Both the position numbers and the translations under genes were made by a program. The notes beneath the pieces were generated by a model. The model did no database searches and had not been told where the DNA came from. It worked only from the letters and a program-made list of their open reading frames with translations. This document shows positions 54,137 to 62,693 of a stretch of 64,000 bases of DNA, in pieces. The stretch is from contig NZ_CP121112.1 in NCBI RefSeq assembly GCF_029625295.1, positions 992,001 through 1,056,000 of the forward strand. Direction: 5' to 3'. This DNA is from Flavobacterium gyeonganense (GTDB taxonomy: Bacteria; Bacteroidota; Bacteroidia; Flavobacteriales; Flavobacteriaceae). The first letter of the stretch is position 1. Each line of letters opens with the position of its first letter.

Positions 54137-55432
54137 ATGACAAAACAAAAAGTTTCTTTTTTCTGGTTCCGACGCGATTTGCGTTTAGAAGACAACACAG
54201 GTTTGTTTCATTCCCTGCAATCCGGTTTTCCTCTGATTCCGCTTTTTATTTTTGATGATGCAATTCTGGAAAGCCTGCCAAAAAATGATGCGAGAGTCAG
54301 TTTTATTTATGATTCACTTGAAAAAATAAACAAGGAGCTTAAAACAATTGATTCATCACTTTTAATCAAAAAAGGAAAAACATTTGAAGTATGGAATTCG
54401 CTTATTGCTGAATTCGACATTCAAAATGTTTTTTTTAATAAAGATTATGAACCGTATGCTATCAAACGTGATCTGGCCATTGGTAAAGTATTAAAGCAAA
54501 ATAATATTGAATCGTTTTCTTTCAAAGACCATGTAATTTTTGAAGAAAAAGAAATCACAAAAACGGACGGACTTCCGTACACGGTTTACACGCCATACAA
54601 AAACAAATGGCTGGAGAAATATAAAATGGCAGGACAAGCTCCTGAATACGATACCAAACCATTATGGAGCAACTTCGCAAAAACACAATTTCCATTTCCT
54701 GAATTGTCCAAAATTGGTTTTGAGAGAAGTACCATAAAAGTGCTGCCACATAACTTAACTCAGATTGGGAATTATAAGGAAATCCGGGATTTTCCCGCTT
54801 TGGATGGAACTTCTTATTTGTCTCCGCATTTGCGTTTTGGAACGGTGAGTATCCGAAAATTAGTAAACTGGGCCAACCGAAAAAATCAGACTTTTTTAAG
54901 CGAATTGATCTGGAGGGAATTCTTTATTCAGATTCTGTTTAGCTTTCCGAAATGTGTCAATCATAATTTCAAGCCGGCTTATGACGGGATTCAGTGGCGC
55001 AATAACGAAGACGATTTCAAACGCTGGTGTTCCGGAACTACAGGTTATCCAATGGTTGATGCCGGAATGCGACAGCTCAATGAAACCGGTTACATGCACA
55101 ATCGTGTGCGCATGGTTGTCGCCAGTTTTTTATGCAAACATTTATTGATCAACTGGCAATGGGGCGAAGCTTATTTTGCCGAAAAACTTTTGGATTTTGA
55201 ATTAGCTTCCAACGTTGGAAACTGGCAATGGGCAGCCGGAACGGGCTGTGATGCTGCTCCGTATTTCAGGGTTTTTAATCCGGAAATCCAGCAAAAGAAA
55301 TTCGACGAAAAAGGAATCTACATCCGCAAATGGATTCCTGAATTTGATTTGGGTTATAACGAACCTATGATTGATCATGCCTTTGCGAGGGATCGTGCAA
55401 TTGCTACTTATAAGGATGGGATTATTAAGTAA
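54137..55432 (+). CDS. phrB: Deoxyribodipyrimidine photolyase
   Basis: Start ATG 54137 is chosen; upstream in-frame starts at 54044 and 54095 fall inside the repeat. The 431-residue protein has the N-terminal antenna domain start VSFFWFRRDLRLEDN. The FAD-binding C-terminal half includes YLSPHLRFGTVSIR, WREFFIQILF, GYPMVDAGMRQLNETGYMHN and NWQWAAGTGCDAAPYFR. It repairs pyrimidine dimers with blue light. Its place by carotenoid genes behind a cobalamin photoreceptor suits a light-protection cluster. Confidence 0.94.
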   Translation: MTKQKVSFFWFRRDLRLEDNTGLFHSLQSGFPLIPLFIFDDAILESLPKNDARVSFIYDSLEKINKELKTIDSSLLIKKGKTFEVWNSLIAEFDIQNVFFNKDYEPYAIKRDLAIGKVLKQNNIESFSFKDHVIFEEKEITKTDGLPYTVYTPYKNKWLEKYKMAGQAPEYDTKPLWSNFAKTQFPFPELSKIGFERSTIKVLPHNLTQIGNYKEIRDFPALDGTSYLSPHLRFGTVSIRKLVNWANRKNQTFLSELIWREFFIQILFSFPKCVNHNFKPAYDGIQWRNNEDDFKRWCSGTTGYPMVDAGMRQLNETGYMHNRVRMVVASFLCKHLLINWQWGEAYFAEKLLDFELASNVGNWQWAAGTGCDAAPYFRVFNPEIQQKKFDEKGIYIRKWIPEFDLGYNEPMIDHAFARDRAIATYKDGIIK

Positions 55433-55440
55433 CGGTTTGG

Positions 55441-55500
55441 AACGACAGCGGGTTTGGGACTAAATTAAACCAATTGCCAAAATCCGTTGTAGTGGCTGTT
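55441..55500. repeat. Imperfect palindrome P1 (attC-like)
   Basis: ACGACAGCGG...TTGG pairs with CCAA...CCGTTGTAGT, and it ends in GGCTGTT. It shares GGGTTTGGGACTAAATTAA and TTGTAGTGGCTGTT with P4 at 59200. It lies at the 3' end of the minus-strand remnant at 55515. Confidence 0.6.
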
Positions 55501-55514
55501 GATGGCTGGCTTAT

Positions 55515-55785
55515 TTATTTTACTTCGCTCCAATATTTTTCCATCAACGGAATTCTTTCCATTGCTTTTTTTGCATTCTTATCGTATATATTTCCAAAAT
55601 TTAAAAAAGATTTTTATCATATCTGAACCAACTTCCTTTGCTATTATCTTCATTTTCTGAATTTGGATATATTCTCTTTCTTTGATTTAGGTGATGAGCA
55701 GTTAACTTTTAAATTCTGTAATTTCACCCCAAGAGCTCACATATTCTTTGCCTTTATGATTGGCAAGTTCAATGACAAATCCACT
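55515..55785 (-). pseudogene. Degenerate coding remnant in the cassette-like array
   Basis: On the minus strand the stretch encodes IPLMEKYWSEVK before a TAA (55515-55517). With a one-base slip near 55603, EVGSDMIKIFFK lies in front of it. Further upstream, GFVIELANHKGKEYV and SSWGEITEFKS read in another frame. It looks like an eroded protein gene without a start. Its family is not recognised, and it may be a decayed cassette. A GTTATGCG at 55786-55793 separates it from the next gene. Confidence 0.35.
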
Positions 55786-55800
55786 GTTATGCGCCCTGCA

Positions 55801-57150
55801 TCATTTTATCTTGCTCCATTCAAATATACCTTGCTGTTCCGCAATAATGCTTACGACTTTTCCATTGGTCGTTTTAAATTCACATTTGATGTCTGATAGG
55901 TTTTTCATCTGGAATTTTGTTTCCGATTGAAAAAGTATGGAAAAAGAACCCTGGCCTGAAATAGTAGCGCTCATGCCTTCTCGTTCTTTTCGGATCGTAA
56001 TCGTTCTTTTCGGATCTGAAACCAAACTATAAACCCCAACATACAAATTCAAAACGGCATCGCTTAACTGTATCTCCTTTTGTAATGACTTACCCAATAA
56101 GATTTCCGAAACTTTTATTGACAACTCATCCCTTGGTGCGCTTTCGGAATTGAATAACAATACCATGAAAAGTTGCTGTTCCGGAAAATATGCCTCATAA
56201 GTACAGAAACCATTTTTGGCACCGCCATGATCAATTCGCTTTATACCATTGAATTCGGTAATATTCCAGCCAAACCCATAATTTATTACTGTTCCATCCT
56301 TAAGCTTATATGGTGTAAATGCCAAATCCAATAGTTCTTTTTTTAAGATTTTATAAGACAAAATGCCATTTTACCATTTTTGTAAATCAATTGTAGAGGA
56401 AAGAAGACCGCCTGCTGAATAACCAATTGTAGCGCTCCAGAATTCTGCCTTTTTATATATTTTCCCGTCTTTAAAATACCCCGAGGCGCGATTCTGTATG
56501 ATGGTCTCATCGCTATCATAATATGTATCGGTCATTCCCAAAGGATCAAATATATTTTCCTTTAAATATTCCTGGTACGTTTTGCCACTTACTTGCTCAA
56601 TTATATAACCTAAAAGGATGTAGTCGGAATTACAATATGCGTATTTTGTTCCTGGTTCATATTCCAAAGGGAGGTTCCTGAAAACGTTTATCAATTCAAC
56701 CGGCTTGTAATCCAATCTTTCACCAAATTTTTGCCCTGTATCAACTTGTAAATAATCTTTAAGGCCCGAAGTATGCGATAAAAGGTTTTCGATTAGGATA
56801 TTATTGGCAGGAAAATCGGGGATGTGCTTTTGTACATTATCGGATAATGCAATTTTTCCCTGGCTAACTAACTGAAGAATTGAAATAGCGGTAAACTGCT
56901 TTGTAATGGAAGCTAAGCTGAAAATGGTTTGCGGCTTCGCCGGGACTTTTAATTCCAGATTTGCACTTCCAAATGCTTTTTCGTAAATTATTTTTCCATT
57001 TTGTGAAACGAGAGCGGAGCAACCCGGTGTGTTAGCCGAAAAATGTGAAGTAAAAAGATTATCTAATTCTTTTTCGGAACGGAAATTTTGACAATTACTG
57101 TTTAAACTTAGAAAAAGGCAAATAAGTCTGATTGAATTTATTCGTATCAT
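55801..57150 (-). pseudogene. Serine hydrolase (beta-lactamase/penicillin-binding class C), interrupted by an in-frame stop
   Basis: From ATG 57150 the protein has a short signal-like start and the class C serine hydrolase motifs. These are SITK (SxxK, in FSLASITKQFTAIS, about residue 80), YCNSDY (YxN, about residue 170), and a HGG-type triad later (DHGGAKNGF, about residue 300). A TAA at 56371-56373 follows DLQKW, and the same frame resumes with NGILSYKILKKELLD and runs on to TGA 55801-55803. So this is a nonsense codon, not a frameshift. The C-terminal domain with GVYSLVSDP is like other such hydrolases. The protein would be about 449 residues if read through. Confidence 0.8.
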
Positions 57151-57177
57151 TTCGTATCATTTTTTTGCATGTTGCAC

Positions 57178-57295
57178 AACGTCAGTCTGTGAAAAAACCT
57201 CTTCAAATTTAGAAAGTATTCGGAGAGCTACCGCAAAAAATCTCAAATATGAGATTCTCAAGACGTTGATTTTAGTTTTTTCAAAAACTGACGTT
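57178..57295. repeat. 118-base inverted-repeat element, copy 1
   Basis: The ends AACGTCAGT and ACTGACGTT are perfectly inverted, and the inner arm TGTGAAAAAA...TTTTTTCAAA adds to the stem. ATCTCAAATATGAGAT is a central palindrome. Copies 2 and 3 are alike in length and sequence. It lies directly upstream (5') of the serine hydrolase gene. Confidence 0.75.
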
Positions 57296-57296
57296 C

Positions 57297-57414
57297 TGGC
57301 GTTAAAAAAGGTTTGGGATTAAAGATGCGAGTTTTTTCTATTATACACACATTTACCAATTACAAAAACATCCTTAAATTCGGCCAAATGCCCAAATCTC
57401 TTGTAACGGCTGTT
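57297..57414. repeat. Imperfect palindrome P2 (attC-like)
   Basis: GGCGTTAAAAAAGGTTTGGG pairs, with about five mismatches, with CCCAAATCTCTTGTAACGGC, and it ends in CTGTT. It lies on the 3' side of the small lipoprotein gene. Confidence 0.55.
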
Positions 57415-57432
57415 GGCAGATCGTTTTTTTAA

Positions 57433-57795
57433 TTACAATTTTACATCTATAATTCTTTCACTACATTTAGTTGTTGTTACTGACATATCTGGTATTTGGG
57501 TTTCTTGATTTTCTTTAGTAAAACTACTAATTGATAACGTATAAGACCCCGTTTTTAAATGTAAAGTGTCTTTTAGAATTCCAATTGCACTAGTTTTAGT
57601 TCTCGAGATTGTAAGGTCTTTGCTAAGAATAAACACTTTATGGTTTACTGAGTTAGAAGAATAATTAAGAGTCAAAACTCCAAAATTATGTTTTTCACAA
57701 TCTTCCAAAATAATTTTTTCATCGTTGTTACTACAATTATAACTTAATAGAGCTAAAAGAATAATGATTACTACTTTTTTTATCTCAATTTTCAT
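57433..57795 (-). CDS. Hypothetical small lipoprotein
   Basis: The 120-residue protein has a lipoprotein signal (VIIILLALLSYNCSNN) and a short beta-like mature part (GSYTLSISSFTKENQ). It may be a small Ig-like or peptidase-associated-fold lipoprotein. It is flanked by GTTGGCAGA (57412-57420) and TCTGCCAAC (57854-57862), perfect inverted words, so it looks like one cassette unit. Confidence 0.65.
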   Translation of the reverse strand: MKIEIKKVVIIILLALLSYNCSNNDEKIILEDCEKHNFGVLTLNYSSNSVNHKVFILSKDLTISRTKTSAIGILKDTLHLKTGSYTLSISSFTKENQETQIPDMSVTTTKCSERIIDVKL

Positions 57796-57860
57796 AACCT
57801 TCTGTTTTTTTTAAAATTTAGTTTAAATATTTACAATGTATGTTTTTTAAAATGTCTGCC

Positions 57861-57978
57861 AACGTCAGTCAGTGAAAAAAACTCTTCAAAATTAGAGAGT
57901 ATTCGGAGAGCTACCGGCGAAAAATCTCAAATATGAGATTCTCAAGACGTTGATTTTAGTCTTTTCAAAGCCTGACGT
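57861..57978. repeat. 118-base inverted-repeat element, copy 2
   Basis: It starts AACGTCAGT and ends CTGACGT, the same orientation as copy 1, with strong similarity throughout (shared GTATTCGGAGAGCTACC and CTCAAATATGAGATTCTC). Confidence 0.75.
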
Positions 57979-57980
57979 CG

Positions 57981-58099
57981 GTTGGGTATTGCCGAAGCTG
58001 GCGATTTTTAGCCCTAAAATTCAACCGTTGAACAAATGTTTCATCTTAGACAAATCTCAAATCGAAGCCGTTCAGCCCCGCTTTTGGCAATACCTTGTT
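57981..58099. repeat. Imperfect palindrome P3 (attC-like)
   Basis: GGTATTGCC-GAAGC...GCG pairs with CGC...TTTTGGCAATACC at its two ends, bracketing about 70 bases, on the 3' side of the S41 peptidase gene. Confidence 0.6.
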
Positions 58100-58114
58100 C
58101 TAGGCAGTTTATTG

Positions 58115-59035
58115 TTATTCGAGTAACCATTCTTTAGATTTTGTTATGGTTTTTGTGTTATCTGAAACTTCAACATCAGGAGTTATCTTTCCTATGTATT
58201 TTTTCTTTGTTCTATCTTCGCAATAGGCAGTCGCTAAAAAAAGCATTGCCCCGTTTGATAATTTAAAATTCTGATTTGCTGTAGTATAGCCACTTGTTTT
58301 TGTTCCAAAAGATTTTGAATTTTCCCTGCCTAACAATGATATTGCTGCCATTTCTCCACTGCTGCCTGTTAGTGAATCAATTAATATTGCTATCTTGTTA
58401 TGTAGGTTTTTGCATTTATAGTTGTTTTTAGAAGTACTTTGCCATTTTATTCTTTTTCCTTTTGACACGAAATACCCTACAGTTCCATCTTCAATAATTG
58501 GGTTTAGCCCTGCTAACATTGGCCACATATTTCCGCCCCCATTTCCTCTTAAATCTACAATCCAGCCTTTTATGGAATATTTTTCATCCAATAATTGAAT
58601 TTGTTTTCTTAATGTATCGGCATAGATAAAATTATCTTTTTCATTCATCGACAAATGTGCAGGTAGAAAAATATAGCCAATTGAATCATCGATAATTTTT
58701 GATGATGGATAATTTAAAGTTGTATCGTTTGATACTATTTTTTTTAAATTAGACTTATCATAATAAGAAGAATGAAAATCTCCGTACTGTCGTAGTTTAT
58801 CCAGAATTGAAGAAAAAATAATTTTATTTGAATCAACCTCATCCAATTTTGTAATTTTTGTCAAAATATCTCTACGGAATTCTTTCCAGTTTATGGAGTC
58901 AGCAACTATTGAGTATGCTTTAATGTATGTCAATATCTCTTTGGATACTTTTTTTAACTCCTCTCTATCTTTATTTTGACTATAACAATTCGTCCCAAGG
59001 ATAATTATAAAAAATAGTGTAAATATATACTTCAT
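58115..59035 (-). CDS. S41-family (C-terminal processing/tricorn core-like) peptidase, exported
   Basis: The 306-residue protein has a signal peptide (ends CYSQ). It shows the S41 pattern SIGYIFLPAHLS, GWIVDLRGNGGGNMWPML, the catalytic Ser in SLTGSSGEMAA, and the Lys in FGTKTSGYTTAN. No PDZ domain is evident, so it is a minimal form. It should cleave peptides in the periplasm; the substrate is unknown. It is a single-gene unit in the array. Confidence 0.85.
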   Translation of the reverse strand: MKYIFTLFFIIILGTNCYSQNKDREELKKVSKEILTYIKAYSIVADSINWKEFRRDILTKITKLDEVDSNKIIFSSILDKLRQYGDFHSSYYDKSNLKKIVSNDTTLNYPSSKIIDDSIGYIFLPAHLSMNEKDNFIYADTLRKQIQLLDEKYSIKGWIVDLRGNGGGNMWPMLAGLNPIIEDGTVGYFVSKGKRIKWQSTSKNNYKCKNLHNKIAILIDSLTGSSGEMAAISLLGRENSKSFGTKTSGYTTANQNFKLSNGAMLFLATAYCEDRTKKKYIGKITPDVEVSDNTKTITKSKEWLLE

Positions 59036-59078
59036 ACGATTATGATTTTAGATTTATGTGGTGTCCAAAATTGTCGCC

Positions 59079-59197
59079 AACGTCAGTTTGTGAAAAAACT
59101 AAAATCTGCCTCTTGAGAATCTCATATTTGAGATTTTTCTCCGGTGGCTCTCCGAATACTTTCTAAATTTGAAGAGGTTTTTTTCACAGACTGACGT
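59079..59197. repeat. 119-base inverted-repeat element, copy 3 (inverted)
   Basis: This copy matches copies 1 and 2 in reverse orientation. It has the same CGTCAGT/ACTGACG ends and the same inner words on the opposite strand (GAGAATCTCATATTTGAGAT). Confidence 0.75.
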
Positions 59198-59199
59198 CT

Positions 59200-59329
59200 T
59201 GGTACTACAGCGGGTTTGGGACTAAATTAAGCCCATTCCTCGGATTTGCCTAATCATCCCAAATGCAAAACCATCTTTCCATTAAGCCCAATGCTTAAAT
59301 CGTTGTAGTGGCTGTTATGCGTTCAGTTT
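59200..59329. repeat. Imperfect palindrome P4 (attC-like) and cassette boundary word
   Basis: TACTACAGCGGGTTTGGG...TTGTAGTGGCTGTT shares two long blocks with P1. It ends in GTTATGCGTTCAGTTT (59314-59329), whose inverse AAACTGACGCATAAC is at 59981-59995 on the other side of the lipoprotein gene. Confidence 0.6.
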
Positions 59330-59330
59330 T

Positions 59331-59936
59331 TTAATTACACCCAATTTTCGGAATACATAATTCTGGTGCAAGTCCACCAAAAATTGAAATTCCGATTTTA
59401 GTTTCTTCATTGTCAAAATATAAAATGTTTTTTTCAATATATTTCGGCAAATCATAAGGCATTGCTAAATCATAAATTATAATTTGATTGTTTTTTTGGT
59501 TAATAAAAGCAACTTCACTTCTTCCTCGTGGTGATAACATTTGACCAATTCCAAAAACATGAAAATTTGTTATTACGTGATAAGAGTCTTCTTTATTTAA
59601 GTCGTTTATTATTCCTAAATATTTTATTTCAGTTTTGGTGTGTTTTTCAGTTATCGTTTTAAGGATATTAATCTTTTTTGGATTTATAAATTTCTTATAA
59701 AAATTAAGTTTGATTTCGGCGGATTTAAATTTTTCATTTAGTAATTCACCTTTCATATTTTCATTAAAAACTAAAGTGTCATAAATAATTGCAGGAGCTT
59801 TTTCTGCAATAATATTTTCCGTTGATTTAATTTCTGTTTTCGGTGTTTCTTTTACAATTTCAATTTTTGGCTTATTGTTTTTTGAATTACAACTCAAAAT
59901 TAAAATGGAAACGATTATGGCTATAAATTTATTCAT
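59331..59936 (-). CDS. Hypothetical lipoprotein in a cassette-like unit
   Basis: The 201-residue protein has a lipoprotein signal (IVSILILSCNSKNN) and a Lys/Glu-rich linker. The globular part has IYDLAMPYDLPKYIEKN and IGISIFGGLAPELC, with a two-Cys end (LCIPKIGCN). I do not know the family. It is bracketed by GTTATGCGTTCAGTTT and AAACTGACGCATAAC, near-perfect inverted words, as a self-contained unit. Confidence 0.65.
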   Translation of the reverse strand: MNKFIAIIVSILILSCNSKNNKPKIEIVKETPKTEIKSTENIIAEKAPAIIYDTLVFNENMKGELLNEKFKSAEIKLNFYKKFINPKKINILKTITEKHTKTEIKYLGIINDLNKEDSYHVITNFHVFGIGQMLSPRGRSEVAFINQKNNQIIIYDLAMPYDLPKYIEKNILYFDNEETKIGISIFGGLAPELCIPKIGCN

Positions 59937-59980
59937 TTTGGCTTTAGTTTTTGGTGTAATTTTTTTCTCCGGGTTGTGGC

Positions 59981-59995
59981 AAACTGACGCATAAC
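59981..59995. repeat. Right boundary word of the array (AAACTGACGCATAAC)
   Basis: It is the inverse of 59314-59329 with one base missing. To the right, the array-type repeats stop. Confidence 0.6.
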
Positions 59996-60156
59996 TAGTT
60001 TATATACGCATAAATTCAACTCATTTTATTCCAAATTGGATGTAATACGCATGTTTTGTTTCGTATTATCTTTCCCAAATATATTTATTTTTTCTTACAA
60101 ACTGTAAAAGAAATACGATTCATAAATCATGAAAAACCTCTTATGAAAACTAATGC

Positions 60157-60286
60157 CCTAGCCCAGATGGAAACGGCATCTCCAGCATAGAAAAACTAAG
60201 GCAAAAACCTTTTTTTTCTGAGCGGGAATAAAGTGTACAGCTGACACGAGCGATAGCGAACTGACGAAGTAAATTAGCTCCTGAAA
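60157..60286. repeat. Dispersed flavobacterial intergenic element
   Basis: Starts CCTAGCCCAGATGGAAACGG, contains CTCCAGC...GAGCGGGAAT and ends ATTAGCTCCTGAAAC. I recall this bracket (TAGCCC...GATGGAA...GGCATC...TTAGCTCCTGAAA) from many flavobacterial intergenic regions; it may be a structured RNA or 3' element. The bases 59996-60156 show nothing else. Confidence 0.5.
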
Positions 60287-61705
60287 CTACTTAATGAGTT
60301 TATTGAGCATTCCGTTGAAGATAAAGCCGTGAAAAGGCAGTACGGAATACCAGTATAATTTTCCTAAAAATCCTTTGGGCTTAAAAGTCGCCGCCTGATA
60401 TAACGTATTGTGAATGATTTTAAATTCGAGCCAGGCTTCGCCGGGCAGTTTCATTTCGGCGTATAAAATTAGTTTTCCTTCTTTTTTATTGGCATACAGA
60501 ACGCGCCAAAAATCGAGTGCATCGCCGGCATAAAGAGTATGTTTATTGGTTCTACCGCGACGGGAGCCTACACCACCAAACAGCTTATCGATAAAACCTC
60601 TCAAGCTCCAGAGCCAATCGCCATAATACCAGCCGGTTTCACCTCCTATGGACCAGATTTGATTAATGGTATAGTCACGATTCAGAATTTCTTTTTTTCT
60701 GCGGTCAATGTAACAGCCTTTTTTAGGTACTTTTATATGTGAAGAAAGACTTTGGCTAAACCTTCCGCTGATGAGGGAATCTTTCCAGCTTGATACGACT
60801 TTGTCTTCCCCAACTTTTGATAAAGCCCTTGAAAGTGCTTCTTTGTAAGAAATGGGCTGAACGTCTAAAAGTTCGTTTATGCGATGATCACTGCAAATCA
60901 CCTCAACTTTCATGCTGCTCACCAAAGCTGTTGCCAGTTTATAAGAGGTCGAGGTTACAAAATACAGCCAGTACGATGATAGTTTGGGTGTCATAACCGG
61001 AATGGTAAAAATATATCTTTTTAGATTTTTTGCTTCGGCGAAAGCCAGTAACATTTCCTTATACGTTAAAATATCCGGACCTCCAATATCGAAACTCTGG
61101 TTGTAAGTAACCGGATTTAAAAGCGATTTTGAAAGGAATTCCAATACATCACTGATGGCGATAGGCTGGCATTTTGTATTGAGCCATTTGGGCGTAATCA
61201 TGACCGGAAGTTTATTGACCAGATCACGGATAATTTCGAAAGAGGCACTTCCGGAACCTACTATAATTCCAGCTCTTAAAGTGGTCAACGGAACTTTTGA
61301 TTTTGCTAAAATGCTTTCGACATTTTTTCGGGAAGAAAGATGTTTTGAAAGTGATTTATCATTTACGATTCCGCTTAAATATAAGATTTGCTGTGCCTGG
61401 GTTTGATTGATTCTTTCAGAAAAATTAGTTGCCGAAATACTTTCTAATTCATCATAATTGGTATCAGAGCCCGACATGGAGTGGATAAGATAAAAAGCGG
61501 CATCAATATCTGTTGGAATATTTATTAAAGTTTCATTGTCTAGAAAATCAATTTCGATAACCTGTACTTTTTCCTGAAAATCTTCTGGAATATAAAATCT
61601 GTTTTTATCTCTTACACAACAAATTACCTCATGCCCTTTTGCTACTAAAATAGGCAAAATACGTTTTCCGATATAACCTGTTGCGCCTGTTAAGAGAATT
61701 TTCAT
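60287..61705 (-). CDS. SDR-type NAD(P)-binding protein with DUF2867 domain
   Basis: The 472-residue protein has an N-terminal NmrA/atypical SDR fold (LLTGATGYIGKRILPIL) and a C-terminal DUF2867-type domain (GGVGSRRGRTNKHTL, AEMKLPGEAWLEFKI). This two-part protein is common beside photolyase and carotenoid genes in Bacteroidota. The substrate is unknown. It is the last gene of a minus-strand operon with the SDR, DUF2805 and ABC1 kinase genes. Confidence 0.85.
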   Translation of the reverse strand: MKILLTGATGYIGKRILPILVAKGHEVICCVRDKNRFYIPEDFQEKVQVIEIDFLDNETLINIPTDIDAAFYLIHSMSGSDTNYDELESISATNFSERINQTQAQQILYLSGIVNDKSLSKHLSSRKNVESILAKSKVPLTTLRAGIIVGSGSASFEIIRDLVNKLPVMITPKWLNTKCQPIAISDVLEFLSKSLLNPVTYNQSFDIGGPDILTYKEMLLAFAEAKNLKRYIFTIPVMTPKLSSYWLYFVTSTSYKLATALVSSMKVEVICSDHRINELLDVQPISYKEALSRALSKVGEDKVVSSWKDSLISGRFSQSLSSHIKVPKKGCYIDRRKKEILNRDYTINQIWSIGGETGWYYGDWLWSLRGFIDKLFGGVGSRRGRTNKHTLYAGDALDFWRVLYANKKEGKLILYAEMKLPGEAWLEFKIIHNTLYQAATFKPKGFLGKLYWYSVLPFHGFIFNGMLNKLIK

Positions 61706-61711
61706 GATCGC

Positions 61712-62394
61712 TTAGATTTTAAAACTCACCAGGCCATAATCCATTTCAAAAACCTGGCCTGAAATAGAATTTGCTTTTTCAGAAATCAGGAAATCGACCA
61801 TGTTTGCTACTTCATCAGGTTTTAAATAACTTTTCATGGGATGGCGTTCCATCATATTTTCTTTCATACGATCGTTTCGCAGTATAGAAGCTGAAAGTGA
61901 AGTTTCGGTGATCGTGGGTGCTATTGCATTGACACGTATTGTGGGAGCCAGTTCTGCCCGAGTGATTTTACCAAACCTTCAACGCCAGCTTTTGCAGTTG
62001 CAATACTGGCATGAAAAGGCATTCCTAATTTTGCGGCAACGGTGCTAAACAAAACAATGGAAGACTGATTGCCTTTTTTTAAAACAGGCAGGTATTTCTG
62101 AATTACTTTTACGGCACCAATGACATTAATTTCAAAGTCATTTCTGAAATCATCAACACTTAAACCCGAAATTGGTTTTAAATTAATAGAGCCCGGACAA
62201 TAAATCAAGGTGTCAATATTTTCGATATCAGGAAGTTCCTCCTGCAAAACATCCAAACCAAAATGAGTCAGGTTATCATTGGTCAAACTGGGTGCTGTTC
62301 TACTGATATTAAAAACGTTATTATGCTCTGACTGCTGTTTCAAAATAGCATTCCCAATACCTTTGCTCCCTCCGATGATTAGAATATTTTTCAT
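61712..62394 (-). pseudogene. Short-chain dehydrogenase, frameshifted, lacking the catalytic Tyr
   Basis: The first frame starts at ATG 62394 with GGSKGIGNAILKQ (NAD site) and holds STVAAKLG. The catalytic YxxxK site reads IATAK, so Tyr is replaced by Ile (ASIATAKAGVEG). The frame is lost in the CCC run 61957-61959, where one base is missing. One more base gives AELAPTIRVNAIAPTITETS and on to a stop at 61712-61714, about 228 residues. The stop of DUF2805 overlaps its start by 4 bases. The break may be an assembly error. Confidence 0.8.
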
Positions 62395-62693
62395 CTTTTC
62401 GAAATTTTATTATGACTTATGGTTCTTTGTCTGGAACATTTAAAACGACCTTCTTTAAAGTCTCTCAATTTTTCATGCTTGGTTTTTCTCCCCTGAACAC
62501 GTTCCCGCCACATTTTAAAACTTGAAGCTTTCATTTCGATTCGCATTAAATCGATAACTTCCTGTTCTTTTAAACCAAATTGCATAAAGATAGCCTCAAA
62601 AGTAGTTCTGTCTTCCCAGGCCATTTCTATGATTCTGTCTTTTTGCTGATCAGTCATTTCTTCTTTATCATTTATATTTTTGAAATTGGTCAA
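62391..62693 (-). CDS. DUF2805 (TIGR03643 family) protein
   Basis: The 100-residue basic protein has the family core KDRIIEMAWEDRTTFEAIF, VIDLMRIEMKASSFKMWRER and the basic GRKTKHEKL. It is often found next to photolyase/cryptochrome genes; the function is unknown. Its start overlaps the end of the ABC1 kinase gene by 26 bases, and its end overlaps the SDR start, so the four genes are translationally linked. Confidence 0.85.
   Translation of the reverse strand: MTNFKNINDKEEMTDQQKDRIIEMAWEDRTTFEAIFMQFGLKEQEVIDLMRIEMKASSFKMWRERVQGRKTKHEKLRDFKEGRFKCSRQRTISHNKISKR

Noticed and set aside
55663..55896. Plus-strand ORF of 77 codons before the serine hydrolase
   Set aside because: It overlaps the minus-strand remnant and the end of the hydrolase and has no known motif.
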